From Rickettsiales bacterium (GTDB taxonomy: Bacteria > Pseudomonadota > Alphaproteobacteria > Rickettsiales > UBA1997), in assembly GCA_031268035.1 (NCBI GenBank), contig JAIRXW010000033.1, positions 1 through 40,173 on the forward strand: a stretch of 40,173 bases of DNA, in the 5' to 3' direction. Under the pieces are notes generated by a model that saw only the letters and a list, made by a program, of their open reading frames with translations, did not search any database and was not told the DNA's origin. Below are positions 32,268 to 40,173 of the stretch, in pieces. Position numbers and translations under genes: made by a program. Position 1 is the first letter of the stretch. The number at the start of each line of letters is the position of its first letter.

Positions 32268-34868
32268 ATGTTCGTAAATTCCGTGGAAACTTTAGATAAA
32301 CTCCTTAGCAGAGTGAAGGAAGCGCAAAACATTTTTTCCAGCTACAGCCAGGAGCAAATCGATAATATTTTTAGACATGTGGCCCTCCGAATGTGTGGGG
32401 AAAGAATCCCCCTGGCCAAAATGGCAGTGGAGGAGACTGGTATGGGTATTGTCGAAGACAAGGTGATAAAAAATCATTTTGCAGCTGAATATATATATAA
32501 TAAATACAAAAATACGAAAACCTGTGGCGTGATCGAAAGGGATTTGGTCCATGGAATTAGTAAAATAGCCTGTCCAGTCGGTATAATTGCCGGCATAATA
32601 CCCACAACAAATCCAACCTCAACGGTTATTTTTAAGGGTCTTCTCGCCCTCAAGACACGAAATAGCATTGTAATTTCTCCCCATCCAAGGGCAAAAAAGT
32701 GCACAATTGAAACACTGAAAATAATGCTAGATGCGGCAGTGGAAGCCGGCGCTCCGGAAAATATAATAGGCTGGATAGATGAACCAACGGTGGAATTATC
32801 CGGGATTCTTATGTCCCACAGAAACGTGAACCTTATTTTGGCAACGGGAGGCCCAGCGATGGTAAAAGCCGCCTATAGTTCGGGCACACCGGCAATTGGA
32901 GTTGGGGCCGGTAATACACCGGCTATCATAGATGAAACAGCCGATATAGAGATGGCCGTAAGTTCAATAGTCCTCAGTAAGACATTCGACAATGGTGTAA
33001 TATGCGCCTCAGAACAGTCAGTGATTGTCATGGATAGCGTCTATCCAAAGGTTGTGAAAGAGTTTGAAAAGAGAGGATGTTATTTTCTAAAAAAAGATGA
33101 AAACAAAAAGTTATCGGACGTATTTTTTCCTGGCGGTAGATTAAACGCAGATATTGTTGGACAGCCGGCCCTAAAGATAGCCACCAAGGCAGGTATTAGC
33201 ACCCCGGATGATGTTAAAATATTGGTGGGAGAGGTCACCGACACCACAGAAAACGAACCCTTTGCCCATGAAAAACTGTCCCCTATACTGGCTATGTATA
33301 GGGCCAGCAATTTAGAGGACGCCGTTAGAAAGGCTCAAAATCTAATCGAGCTGGGAGGCAATGGCCATACATCTGTTCTCTACACCAACCCTCTGAATAG
33401 GGATAGAATAGAGTACTGCAGTGGCATTCTAACAACATCTAGAATCCTGATAAATACTCCGTCATCCCAGGGAGCTATCGGAGACCTGTTTAATTTCAGA
33501 CTGGAGCCATCTCTGACACTTGGTTGCGGTTCCTGGGGTAGGAATTCCGTTAGCGAAAACATTGGAATCAAACATTTGATCAACATAAAAACAGTCGCCG
33601 AAAGGGAGGAAAACATGCTATGGTTTAGGATACCACCAAAAATATATTTTAAAAAGGGCTGTGTGAATTTTGCCCTGAGAGATCTGGCCGGCAAAAAGAA
33701 GGCCTTCCTTATCACAGACAAGGTAATATTTGATCTCGGATACACTAAAAAGGTCACGGAAGTTCTAGAGGAAATAGGCGTCAGTTACAGTATTTTCTCA
33801 GACGTGGAGCCAGATCCGACCCTTAGCCTAGTCAAAAGAGCCCTGGTAAACTGCAGAAGCCTGCAGCCCGACGTTATAATCGCTCTAGGCGGCGGTTCAC
33901 CTATAGACGCTGCAAAGATGGTTTGGCTAATGTACGAGCAGCCCGACATAAAATTTGAGGATGTCGCTATGCGCTTCCTCGACATAAGAAAAAGAAGTTT
34001 TATGATGCCAAACCTAGGCAAAGTAGCCGATTTGGTCTGCATCCCAACCACATCCGGCACTGGATCAGAGGTGACACCATTCACCATAATCACAGATGAG
34101 AATACAAAAAATAAATATGCCATAGCAGACTATGCCTTCACACCAACCATGGCGATAGTTGATCCAGACCTGGCAATGACCATGCCTCGGGGTCTCGCCG
34201 CTGCCTCCGGCATTGATGCTCTAGTGCATGCGCTAGAGGCCTACGTGTCCACAATGGCTTCACCATTTACAGATGGATTGGCTCTGCAGGCCATTAGAAT
34301 GGTGTTCCAGAATCTAGAAAAGGCCGTAAACGACAATTCCGCCGAGGCCAAAGAACAGATGCACTATGCCGCCAATATAGCTGGCATGGCTTTTTCTAAC
34401 GCTTTTCTAGGTATTTGCCACTCTCTAGCCCATAAACTAGGAGCAAAATTCCACATACCCCATGGAATAGCTAACGCCTACTGCATTTCACAGGTCATAA
34501 GATTTAACAGCAGTGAAAAACCCGTAAAACAGGCTGCCTTTGCTCAGTATAGGTACCCATTCGCCAGTGAAAAATACGTTCAGATTTCGGATTTCATGGG
34601 CTATTCGGGTAAAAACACAAAGGAAAAGATCGACCATCTCATAGCCAGAATCGAAGAGCTAAAGGCTTCCATTGGCATAGCCCCATCGATAAAGGCTGAA
34701 TCTAGAAATCCTTTCGGAGAAAAGGAGTTTAGAGCGGCCGTTGGCGAGATAGCCGAAAGAGCCTTCGATGACCAGTGCACAGGTTCAAACCCAAGATATC
34801 CTCTAATTCCCGAACTAAAACAGCTTTTACTCTATGCCTACGAGGGAGAGTACAATTTTGTCCTCTAG
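32268..34868 (+). CDS. adhE: Bifunctional acetaldehyde-CoA / alcohol dehydrogenase
   Basis: AdhE converts acetyl-CoA to ethanol in two NADH-dependent steps, regenerating NAD during fermentation; it assembles into filaments (spirosomes) in other bacteria. The 866-residue protein has the N-terminal aldehyde dehydrogenase domain with the catalytic Cys in VICASEQS at residue 246, the same number as in E. coli AdhE. A linker leads to the iron-dependent alcohol dehydrogenase domain (from about residue 450), with GGGSPIDAAKMVW and the metal-binding HSLAHKLGAKFHIPHGIANA. A GAGGAAG ribosome site precedes the ATG by about 10 nt. The gene is intact and well conserved, which is striking for an otherwise effector-rich intracellular-type genome. 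A tRNA gene follows 50 bp downstream. Confidence 0.97.
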   Translation: MFVNSVETLDKLLSRVKEAQNIFSSYSQEQIDNIFRHVALRMCGERIPLAKMAVEETGMGIVEDKVIKNHFAAEYIYNKYKNTKTCGVIERDLVHGISKIACPVGIIAGIIPTTNPTSTVIFKGLLALKTRNSIVISPHPRAKKCTIETLKIMLDAAVEAGAPENIIGWIDEPTVELSGILMSHRNVNLILATGGPAMVKAAYSSGTPAIGVGAGNTPAIIDETADIEMAVSSIVLSKTFDNGVICASEQSVIVMDSVYPKVVKEFEKRGCYFLKKDENKKLSDVFFPGGRLNADIVGQPALKIATKAGISTPDDVKILVGEVTDTTENEPFAHEKLSPILAMYRASNLEDAVRKAQNLIELGGNGHTSVLYTNPLNRDRIEYCSGILTTSRILINTPSSQGAIGDLFNFRLEPSLTLGCGSWGRNSVSENIGIKHLINIKTVAEREENMLWFRIPPKIYFKKGCVNFALRDLAGKKKAFLITDKVIFDLGYTKKVTEVLEEIGVSYSIFSDVEPDPTLSLVKRALVNCRSLQPDVIIALGGGSPIDAAKMVWLMYEQPDIKFEDVAMRFLDIRKRSFMMPNLGKVADLVCIPTTSGTGSEVTPFTIITDENTKNKYAIADYAFTPTMAIVDPDLAMTMPRGLAAASGIDALVHALEAYVSTMASPFTDGLALQAIRMVFQNLEKAVNDNSAEAKEQMHYAANIAGMAFSNAFLGICHSLAHKLGAKFHIPHGIANAYCISQVIRFNSSEKPVKQAAFAQYRYPFASEKYVQISDFMGYSGKNTKEKIDHLIARIEELKASIGIAPSIKAESRNPFGEKEFRAAVGEIAERAFDDQCTGSNPRYPLIPELKQLLLYAYEGEYNFVL

Positions 34869-34918
34869 CGGAGTGTAGAATAGGATAGATAGAGATAGAC
34901 TAGTCATCAGAACATATT

Positions 34919-35009
34919 GGAGAAATGCCAGAGTGGTTGAATGGGATGGTCTCGAAAACCATTGTGCTCCTTTGGGGCACCGAGGGTTCGAATCCCTCTT
35001 TCTCCGCCA
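34919..35009 (+). tRNA. tRNA-Ser (anticodon CGA)
   Basis: The acceptor stem GGAGAAA pairs with TTTCTCC, followed by G and an encoded CCA at 35007-35009. The anticodon arm ATGGT-CTCGAAA-ACCAT gives CGA, reading UCG. A long variable arm (TGTGCTCCTTTGGGGCACC) and the T arm GAGGG-TTCGAAT-CCCTC fit a class II serine tRNA. Confidence 0.97.
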
Positions 35010-35018
35010 GACCAACAC

Positions 35019-35040
35019 CGGGGGAAAACCCTGCCCCCCG
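35019..35040 (+). other. GC-rich hairpin after tRNA-Ser
   Basis: CGGGGG (35019-35024) pairs with CCCCCG (35035-35040), starting 9 nt after the tRNA. It could protect or end the tRNA transcript, but no T-run follows. The rest of 35041-35238 shows no gene or RNA I can recognise. Confidence 0.45.
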
Positions 35041-35238
35041 TAGAAAATAGCTCAGAAACTCAAAGATTCTGGAGAAATTCTATGGAAATTCTCTAGATGT
35101 GGTAAATTACCTATTTTAGCTTCGCCCACCAATCATCCACATCATCTAGAGGGAGAAAACCATTTCCTCTCCCAATTCAATGATTCTATCTATTTTTTAA
35201 TGTCTCGGCTGGATTAGGCTATATGGCATTCAAATCCC

Positions 35239-35266
35239 TTGCAAAAAGAATTTTTTTGGCTATACT
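35239..35266 (+). promoter_or_regulatory. Promoter of MORN gene 2 within a conserved leader
   Basis: TTGCAA (35239-35244), 16-bp spacer, TATACT (35261-35266). The whole stretch from about 35228 to the ATG at 35366 is nearly identical to the region before MORN gene 3 (about 37586-37724), and partly conserved before MORN gene 1. Confidence 0.75.
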
Positions 35267-35365
35267 AGGATAGTAATATGTGTTATTCCTGTGGTTTTTT
35301 TAAAAATTTAGATTCCAGGGAGCAGAAGACATGTATTATTTATTAATAATAATGGAATTGGTTTC

Positions 35366-37219
35366 ATGTTAAACTCTAATGTAAAAAAAGCTAGAAAATT
35401 GTTTGCACTAGCATTTGTTATACTGCTGTCAGTAATATTACGTCCGGGATTAGCTACGCAAGTAAAAGAAAAAATAACTAACTATGCAAATTATAAAGGA
35501 TCAGTTTATAAATTTATTAAATACCTTCTCCTAGATAGCGACATCTACGAAGGAGAATATAAGGATGGCAGGAGAAATGGAAAGGGTAGACTCACCTCAG
35601 AAAACGGCAGCATCTACGAGGGGGATTTTAGGGATGATAAATTTAATGGGAAGGGCGAATTCATTTTATCAAATGGAGCCTCTTACAAGGGAGAATATAA
35701 GGATGGTAGGAGAAATGGAAAGGGTAAATTCACCTTTGCAAGTGGAGATATCTACGAGGGAGATTTTAGAGACAATAAATTTAATGGGGAGGGTAAACTC
35801 GCCCTCGTAAACGGGGACATCTACGAGGGAGATTTTAGAGATGGTAAATTTAATGGAAAGGGCAAATTCTTTTTCTTAAATTGGGGCACCTATGAGGGAG
35901 ATTTTAGGGATAATAAATTTAATGGGAAGGGTAAACGGACCTTCGCAAGCGGGGACACCTATGAGGGAGATTTTAGGAATAATAAATTTAATGGGAAGGG
36001 TAAATACATTTTTTTAAATGGATTCTCCTCTGAGGAGAAAATCATTTTACCAGATGGAGCCCACTACGAGGGAAAAATCATTTTACCAGATGGAACCTAC
36101 TACGAGGGAGATTTTAGGGATAATAAATTTAATGGAAAGGGTAAACTTATTTTATCGAATGTACTCTCCTACGAGGGAGATTTTAAAAATGGTAAATTTA
36201 ATGGAAAGGGCAAATTCACCTTTGTAAATGGAGACATCTACGGGGGAAGAATCATTTTACCAGAGGGGTTCTCCTATGGGGGAGATTTCAGGGACGGCAA
36301 GTCTAATGAAAAGAGGGAAATCATTTTATCAGATGTATTCTCCTACGAGGGAGATTTTAAAAATGGTGAATTTAATGGAAAGGGCAAATTAGTTTGCCCA
36401 GATGGGACTATCTGCGAGGGAAATTTTAGGAATAGTAAATCTAATGGAAAGGGCAAAATCGTTTACCCAGATGGGACTATCTACGAGGGAAACTTCAGGA
36501 ATAGTAAAATTAATGGGAAGGGCAAATTCATTTATCCAAATGGAAACTTCTACAGAGGAGATTTTAGGAATAATAGAATTAGTGGAAAGGGTAAACTTAC
36601 CTTTGCAAAGGGAGACGTCTACAAGGGGTATTTTAGAGATAATAAGTTCAATGGAAAAGGGAAACGGACCTTTGCAAATGGAGACATCTACGAGGGAGAT
36701 TTTAGGAATAATAAAATTAATGGAAAAGGGAAACGGACCTTTGTAAATGGAGACGTCTACAGAGGAGATTTTAAGAATAATGAAATTAATGGGAAGGGCA
36801 AACTTATTTTATCAAATGGAGCTTCCTATGAGGGGGATTTTAAAAATAATGAGTTCAACGGAAGAGGAAAATTCATATTCTCAGATGGGGCCATTTACGA
36901 GGGGGAATATAAGAATGGCAGAAGAAATGGAAAGGGTAAACTTACCTTTGCAAGTGGAGCCACCTACGAGGGGGATTTTAGAGATGATAAATTTAATGGA
37001 AGAGGAAAATACATTTTCTCAGGTGGGAACATCTACGAGGGAGATTTTAGAGATGGTAAATTTAATGGAAAGGGTAAACGAACCTTCGCAAATGGGGACG
37101 TCTACGAAGGGGAATACGAGAATGGTAAGGAAAATGGGGAAGGAAAACTTATCTCTAGGGACGGTGTCTATGAGGGGAATTTTAAAGATGGTAAATTTCT
37201 TGGAAAGAGTGCAATTTAA
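35366..37219 (+). CDS. Secreted MORN-repeat protein 2
   Basis: A 617-residue protein has a signal peptide (about residues 12-32, LFALAFVILLSVILRPGLAT), a short spacer ending KFIKYLLLD, and then about 23 MORN repeats to the C-terminus, with consensus YEGDFRDNKFNGKGKxxFxNG. The repeat period is 23 residues (69 bp) and the DNA copies are very alike, so recent expansion is likely. Near residues 225-250 and 295-305 the pattern is broken by the shorter inserts EEKIILPDGAHYEGKIILPDG and YGGRIILPEG-like units, which are repeats with a half deleted. There is no barrel domain after the repeats, in contrast to MORN protein 3. The signal peptide predicts export; whether it stays in the periplasm or is released cannot be read from the sequence. 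The N-terminus and leader are shared with MORN proteins 1 and 3. Confidence 0.9.
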   Translation: MLNSNVKKARKLFALAFVILLSVILRPGLATQVKEKITNYANYKGSVYKFIKYLLLDSDIYEGEYKDGRRNGKGRLTSENGSIYEGDFRDDKFNGKGEFILSNGASYKGEYKDGRRNGKGKFTFASGDIYEGDFRDNKFNGEGKLALVNGDIYEGDFRDGKFNGKGKFFFLNWGTYEGDFRDNKFNGKGKRTFASGDTYEGDFRNNKFNGKGKYIFLNGFSSEEKIILPDGAHYEGKIILPDGTYYEGDFRDNKFNGKGKLILSNVLSYEGDFKNGKFNGKGKFTFVNGDIYGGRIILPEGFSYGGDFRDGKSNEKREIILSDVFSYEGDFKNGEFNGKGKLVCPDGTICEGNFRNSKSNGKGKIVYPDGTIYEGNFRNSKINGKGKFIYPNGNFYRGDFRNNRISGKGKLTFAKGDVYKGYFRDNKFNGKGKRTFANGDIYEGDFRNNKINGKGKRTFVNGDVYRGDFKNNEINGKGKLILSNGASYEGDFKNNEFNGRGKFIFSDGAIYEGEYKNGRRNGKGKLTFASGATYEGDFRDDKFNGRGKYIFSGGNIYEGDFRDGKFNGKGKRTFANGDVYEGEYENGKENGEGKLISRDGVYEGNFKDGKFLGKSAI

Positions 37220-37597
37220 GAAGTACGTTTCAAAAAGTAGATTTGAGATAGATAAAAAAATAATCTGGGCAGATGAAGATTGTAGATGGGAGATATTTTT
37301 AAAAGAGCTATGATGGACATAAGGAGAAAATAGGATACCACTATCCTAGAACTGATGCAAAAATAATGGTCCCATAGAAAAAGTTTCTACTTAAAAATAG
37401 AGAGTGCTATTCGCAAATACCTCCCGGGGCATACGAATTCTCCCACCTAGCTAGTCAATGATACACACTTATCCATCGGGGTCATTAATCTACACTGCCC
37501 CCTGGGTTGCTAGTCCATGAGGAAAGAAAATTAAAAAGTAGGCCAGATTAATTTTGTAAAAATGAGTGATAAAATATCAATGCAACATTCAAATCCC
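37220..37597. other. Intergenic region between MORN genes 2 and 3
   Basis: I see no gene here. The first 90 bp follow the MORN2 stop and are purine-rich. Around 37420-37520 are GC-richer short inverted pieces (for example CTCCCGGGGC) without a clear structure. It may be the remains of a former 3' part of MORN gene 2 or of another gene. Confidence 0.4.
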
Positions 37598-37625
37598 TTG
37601 CAAAAAGGATTTTTTTGGCTATACT
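37598..37625 (+). promoter_or_regulatory. Promoter of MORN gene 3 within a conserved leader
   Basis: TTGCAA (37598-37603), 16-bp spacer, TATACT (37620-37625), 98 bp before the ATG at 37724. It is the second copy of the leader found at 35239. Confidence 0.75.
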
Positions 37626-37723
37626 AGGATAGTAGTATGTGTTATTCCTGTGGTTTTTTAAAATTTTAGATTCCAGGGGGCGCGAGACATTTATTCTTTA
37701 TTAATAATAATGGAATTGATTTC

Positions 37724-39142
37724 ATGTTAAATTCTAATGTAAAAAATGCTAAAAAATTATCTGCACTAACATTTGTTCTGCTGCTATCAGTTTTATTGAA
37801 TCCAGAATTAGCTAGGTCAGAAAAAGAAAAAACAACTGACTATGCAGATCATAAAGAATCAAATTATAAATTTATTAAATACATTCTCCCAGATAGCGGC
37901 CTCTATGAGGGAGAATATAAGGATAGCAGGAGAAATGGAAAGGGTAAACTCATTTTATCAAATGGGATTACCTACGAAGGATATTTTAAAAATGGCCTAC
38001 CCGATGGAGAAGGCATATTTACCTTCGCAGACGGCACTAATCTCGAGGGACATTGGACGGATGGTGAATTCCAAGAAGATAAAAATAAATCTGCTGGATC
38101 GGGGACAAATGGTGATAAAAATAAATATGTCGGAGCAGAGACGAATGATAAAAAAACAAATGGTAACAAAGGAATATCAGAATATACTGACGATAGCAAA
38201 GGAATACCGGGCAACACTAATAATAATAGAGAAATAACTGGAATATCGCTAGCTAATTCAAGAATTATTTTCTCTAACACTCTGACAAATGTTCTAGCCA
38301 GTGACAAATCTAAAAAATGGATATCCACAGGCTACGTCAATTCCAGCCAGGATAAGGAGTTCTCTAGCTCCGGCACAGAGATCTGGAACAGCACTCTATG
38401 TTTTAGCGGCATTCTGAAGGATGAATATTCTATAGCCAGCTTTCTAAGCGTCAGTACAGTTAATTATTCTCCAAAAAACTCTGAAAAACTAGAGGATTTT
38501 GTCATTGGAGCTGGCATTAGACTGGGAATATTTGCGCTGGATAATATGACTCTAGGAATCACCACCTACAAAGCTATAACTCTCTCTAGAATTAGTGGGG
38601 AAATTACTGGAGTCAGGGTCTATGACTCGGGCCTAGCTCTGGACTTCAGCTATGGATTTAATATCAATGAACTCTACAGTCTAAAACCCGTAGTTCAGTT
38701 GAGCTGTCTAAACTCCATTCTAATAGGAAAACTATATGATGATTTTTTTAAGATTCAGCCAAGCCATCATCTAAACTCCACCTCAGAAGAACTAGATGAT
38801 GATTTTTCTGAGATTCAGTCGAGTCATCTAAACTCCACCCAAAAAAAACTAGATAGTGATTTTTCTGGACTAGGTTCTATAACTCTGAAGTGCACTCTAG
38901 AAAATTCTCTAGCTCTTCTAAAGACAACGGAGCTAACTCTAACCATAGGTCCTAGCTTTCTAATCTCTAGCTGGGGCAACGCCATAGAACTCCAGAGAGA
39001 TAAAAACACTCTAACCATAGCTCTCGCACTGAAAAACAAATTGGTCGGGTCAAGCCTGATATTTCTGACGCTAGACTTTAATAGAGGCCTTGGCCATAGG
39101 GGGAATCAGGACTTTGCTCTGAATGTGGGCCTTAAATTCTAG
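37724..39142 (+). CDS. MORN-repeat protein 3 with C-terminal outer-membrane-barrel-like domain
   Basis: A 472-residue protein shares its first 60 residues with MORN protein 2 (signal peptide to about residue 31, then KFIKYILPD). It has only about three MORN repeats (about 62-125; YEGEYKDSRRNGKGKL, YEGYFKNGLPDGEGIF, LEGHWTDGEF). A polar linker (about 126-180) rich in Asn, Lys, Asp and Gly follows. Residues about 185-472 alternate polar and hydrophobic residues in strand-length stretches and end in FALNVGLKF, with the terminal Phe typical of outer-membrane beta-barrel proteins. This suggests a MORN passenger held at the cell surface by a barrel, as in autotransporters, although I cannot name the barrel family. 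Near residues 340-385 a unit around DDFFKIQPSHHLNSTSEELD occurs twice and partly a third time, a likely expanding loop. A segment of its 3' end is copied into the downstream repeat array. Confidence 0.82.
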   Translation: MLNSNVKNAKKLSALTFVLLLSVLLNPELARSEKEKTTDYADHKESNYKFIKYILPDSGLYEGEYKDSRRNGKGKLILSNGITYEGYFKNGLPDGEGIFTFADGTNLEGHWTDGEFQEDKNKSAGSGTNGDKNKYVGAETNDKKTNGNKGISEYTDDSKGIPGNTNNNREITGISLANSRIIFSNTLTNVLASDKSKKWISTGYVNSSQDKEFSSSGTEIWNSTLCFSGILKDEYSIASFLSVSTVNYSPKNSEKLEDFVIGAGIRLGIFALDNMTLGITTYKAITLSRISGEITGVRVYDSGLALDFSYGFNINELYSLKPVVQLSCLNSILIGKLYDDFFKIQPSHHLNSTSEELDDDFSEIQSSHLNSTQKKLDSDFSGLGSITLKCTLENSLALLKTTELTLTIGPSFLISSWGNAIELQRDKNTLTIALALKNKLVGSSLIFLTLDFNRGLGHRGNQDFALNVGLKF

Positions 39143-39443
39143 AGTTAAACTCTAAAGTTAGAATTTTTGAGCCGGCTTTGAAATTTTGGGGCCAGCTTTG
39201 AGGTCACCCCCTCCCCACCCTTCGGGTGGGGTTGTGTTGGAACCAACTTTGGGATTACCCATCCCCACCCTTCGGGTGAGGTTGTGGTTCCATCGGATCT
39301 AAAGTTAGAATTTGAAGCTAGCTTTGAAATTTTGGGGCCAGCTTTGGGATTACCCCCCCCACCCTTCGGGTGAGGTTGTGTTGGAGCTAGCTTTGGGGTT
39401 ACCTTCCCCACCCTTCGGGTGGGGTTATAGTTTCATTGGGTCT

Positions 39444-39538
39444 CAACGGGGTTGACTCTAACCCTAGGTCCTAGCTTTCTAGTCTCTAGCTGGGGCAATG
39501 CCAGAGAACTCCAGAGAGACAAAAACACTCTGACCATT
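39444..39538 (+). pseudogene. Copy 1 of a MORN gene 3 fragment
   Basis: These 95 bp match 38925-39019 of MORN gene 3 without indels and with few substitutions. The fragment encodes the strand pair around LTLTIGPSFLISSWGNA of the barrel domain, and lies between palindrome units. Confidence 0.9.
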
Positions 39539-39722
39539 GGAGCTAGCTTTGGGGTTACCTCCCCCACCCTTCGGGTGGGGTTGTGGTTCTATTGGGTCTA
39601 AAGTTAGATTTTGAAGCTAGCTTTGAGGTCACCCTTCCCCCCACCCTTCGGGTGGGGTTGTGTTGAAGCTAGCTTTGGGGTTGCCCCCACCCTTCGGATG
39701 GGGTTATGGTTCCATTGGATCT

Positions 39723-39817
39723 CAACGGAGTTGACTCTAACCATAGGTCCTAGCTTTCTAGTCTCTAGCTGGGGCAATGCCAGAGAATTCCAGAGAGACA
39801 AAAACACTCTAACCATT
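39723..39817 (+). pseudogene. Copy 2 of a MORN gene 3 fragment
   Basis: This is the same fragment as at 39444-39538, exactly 279 bp further on, again between palindrome units. The two copies are closer to each other than to the parent gene (shared changes such as the G in AGTCTCTAGC), so the pair arose by duplication inside the array. Confidence 0.9.
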
Positions 39818-40173
39818 GAAGTTAGCTTTGGGATTACCTCCCCCACCCTTCGGGTGGGGTTGTGGTTCTATTGGGTCTAAAGTTAGATTTTGAAGCTAAT
39901 TTTAAGGTCAACCCCTCCCCGGGTTATCCCCTCCCCACCCTTCGGGTGGGGTTGTGTTGGAGCCAACTTTGGGATTGCCATCTCCCCCACCTCGGGTGGG
40001 GTTGTGTTGGAACCAACTTTGGGGTTGCCCCCTCCCCACCCTTCGGATGGGGTTCTGGTTCCATTGGATCTAAAGTTAGAATTTGGAGTTAGCTTTGGAA
40101 TTTTGGGGCTAAAAATAAAGTTAAGAATTTAAAGCCAGCTTTGGGGTTGCCCCCACCCTTCGGGTGGGGTTGT

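Larger units (their letters stand above)
39165..40173. repeat. Array of 19-bp palindromes in longer repeats; continues past the window end
   Basis: The palindrome CCCCACCCTTCGGGTGGGG or a close variant occurs 12 times, at about 39213, 39263, 39357, 39406, 39562, 39639, 39685, 39841, 39933, 39985, 40034 and 40151. Flanking sequence is also repeated: GAAGCTAGCTTTG to the left and GGTTCCATTGGATCTAAAG to the right. Around 39444-40000 a 279-bp higher-order period includes a copied piece of MORN gene 3. Frames through it are translations of repeats. I see no independent gene here. Confidence 0.93.

Noticed and set aside
39145..40132. Several 70-90 codon frames on both strands in the palindrome array
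   Set aside because: They translate the repeats; no start signals or conserved protein pattern.
39165..40173. CRISPR array
   Set aside because: The repeats are 19-bp palindromes at irregular distance, with intervening DNA that is itself repeated rather than unique spacers, and no cas genes are present.

Overview
The window is a gene-dense, AT-rich stretch of a Gram-negative bacterial chromosome, most likely from a host-associated intracellular bacterium. Evidence for the Gram-negative envelope is lpxK (lipid A), murG and dacA (peptidoglycan), yidC, and a protein with a C-terminal outer-membrane-barrel-like domain ending in Phe. Evidence for a host-associated life is eukaryote-like content: three MORN-repeat secreted proteins, two Ser/Thr-kinase-like proteins carrying three kinase domains, a PPP-type phosphatase and a candidate CE-clan (Ulp1-like) cysteine protease. 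An IalB-like secreted protein and the mix of genes fit an alphaproteobacterial symbiont of the Rickettsiales/Holosporales kind, but no rRNA is present and this placement is inference. AdhE with GAPDH suggests glycolytic or fermentative capacity, perhaps in an oxygen-poor host.

Layout. 1-850 is purine-rich low-complexity DNA with direct repeats and one strong hairpin. 930-5328 (+) holds an IalB-like gene, gap with its terminator, trpS, a structured intergenic segment, then trxB overlapping a RppH-type Nudix gene. 5352-7755 (-) is a tight operon: a CoaD-CoaE fusion, yraN and murG. 8055-9314 (-) is MORN protein 1. tRNA-Leu(CAG) lies 8 nt upstream of obg. 10731-12537 (-) is a PPP-type phosphatase gene split by a frameshift at a nine-A run. 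GT8 glycosyltransferase and dnaA follow (-), then a duplicated 3' fragment of yidC and yidC itself (-). dacA and lpxK overlap on (+). 19710-23909 (-) holds a single-domain and a double-domain kinase gene with duplicated upstream regions. tyrS (+), radA and an acidic membrane protein (-), an anchored extracytoplasmic protein and mnmE (+), the candidate cysteine protease (-), adhE and tRNA-Ser(CGA) (+) follow. The right end has two further MORN genes with shared promoters, the second fused to a barrel-like domain, and then a dense array of 19-bp palindromes carrying copies of a piece of that gene; the array runs off the window.

The housekeeping genes cover translation (trpS, tyrS, obg, mnmE, two tRNAs), envelope building (murG, dacA, lpxK, yidC), CoA synthesis, redox, recombination/repair (radA) and replication initiation (dnaA). 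Between them lie lineage-specific, repeat-rich genes that look like a secreted or surface repertoire. Several recent-looking duplications (yidC tail, kinase upstream block, GT8 tail, MORN3 fragments) show that local tandem duplication shapes this genome. Most promoters I could recognise have a TTGNNN box and a TANNNT-like box separated by exactly 16 bp.
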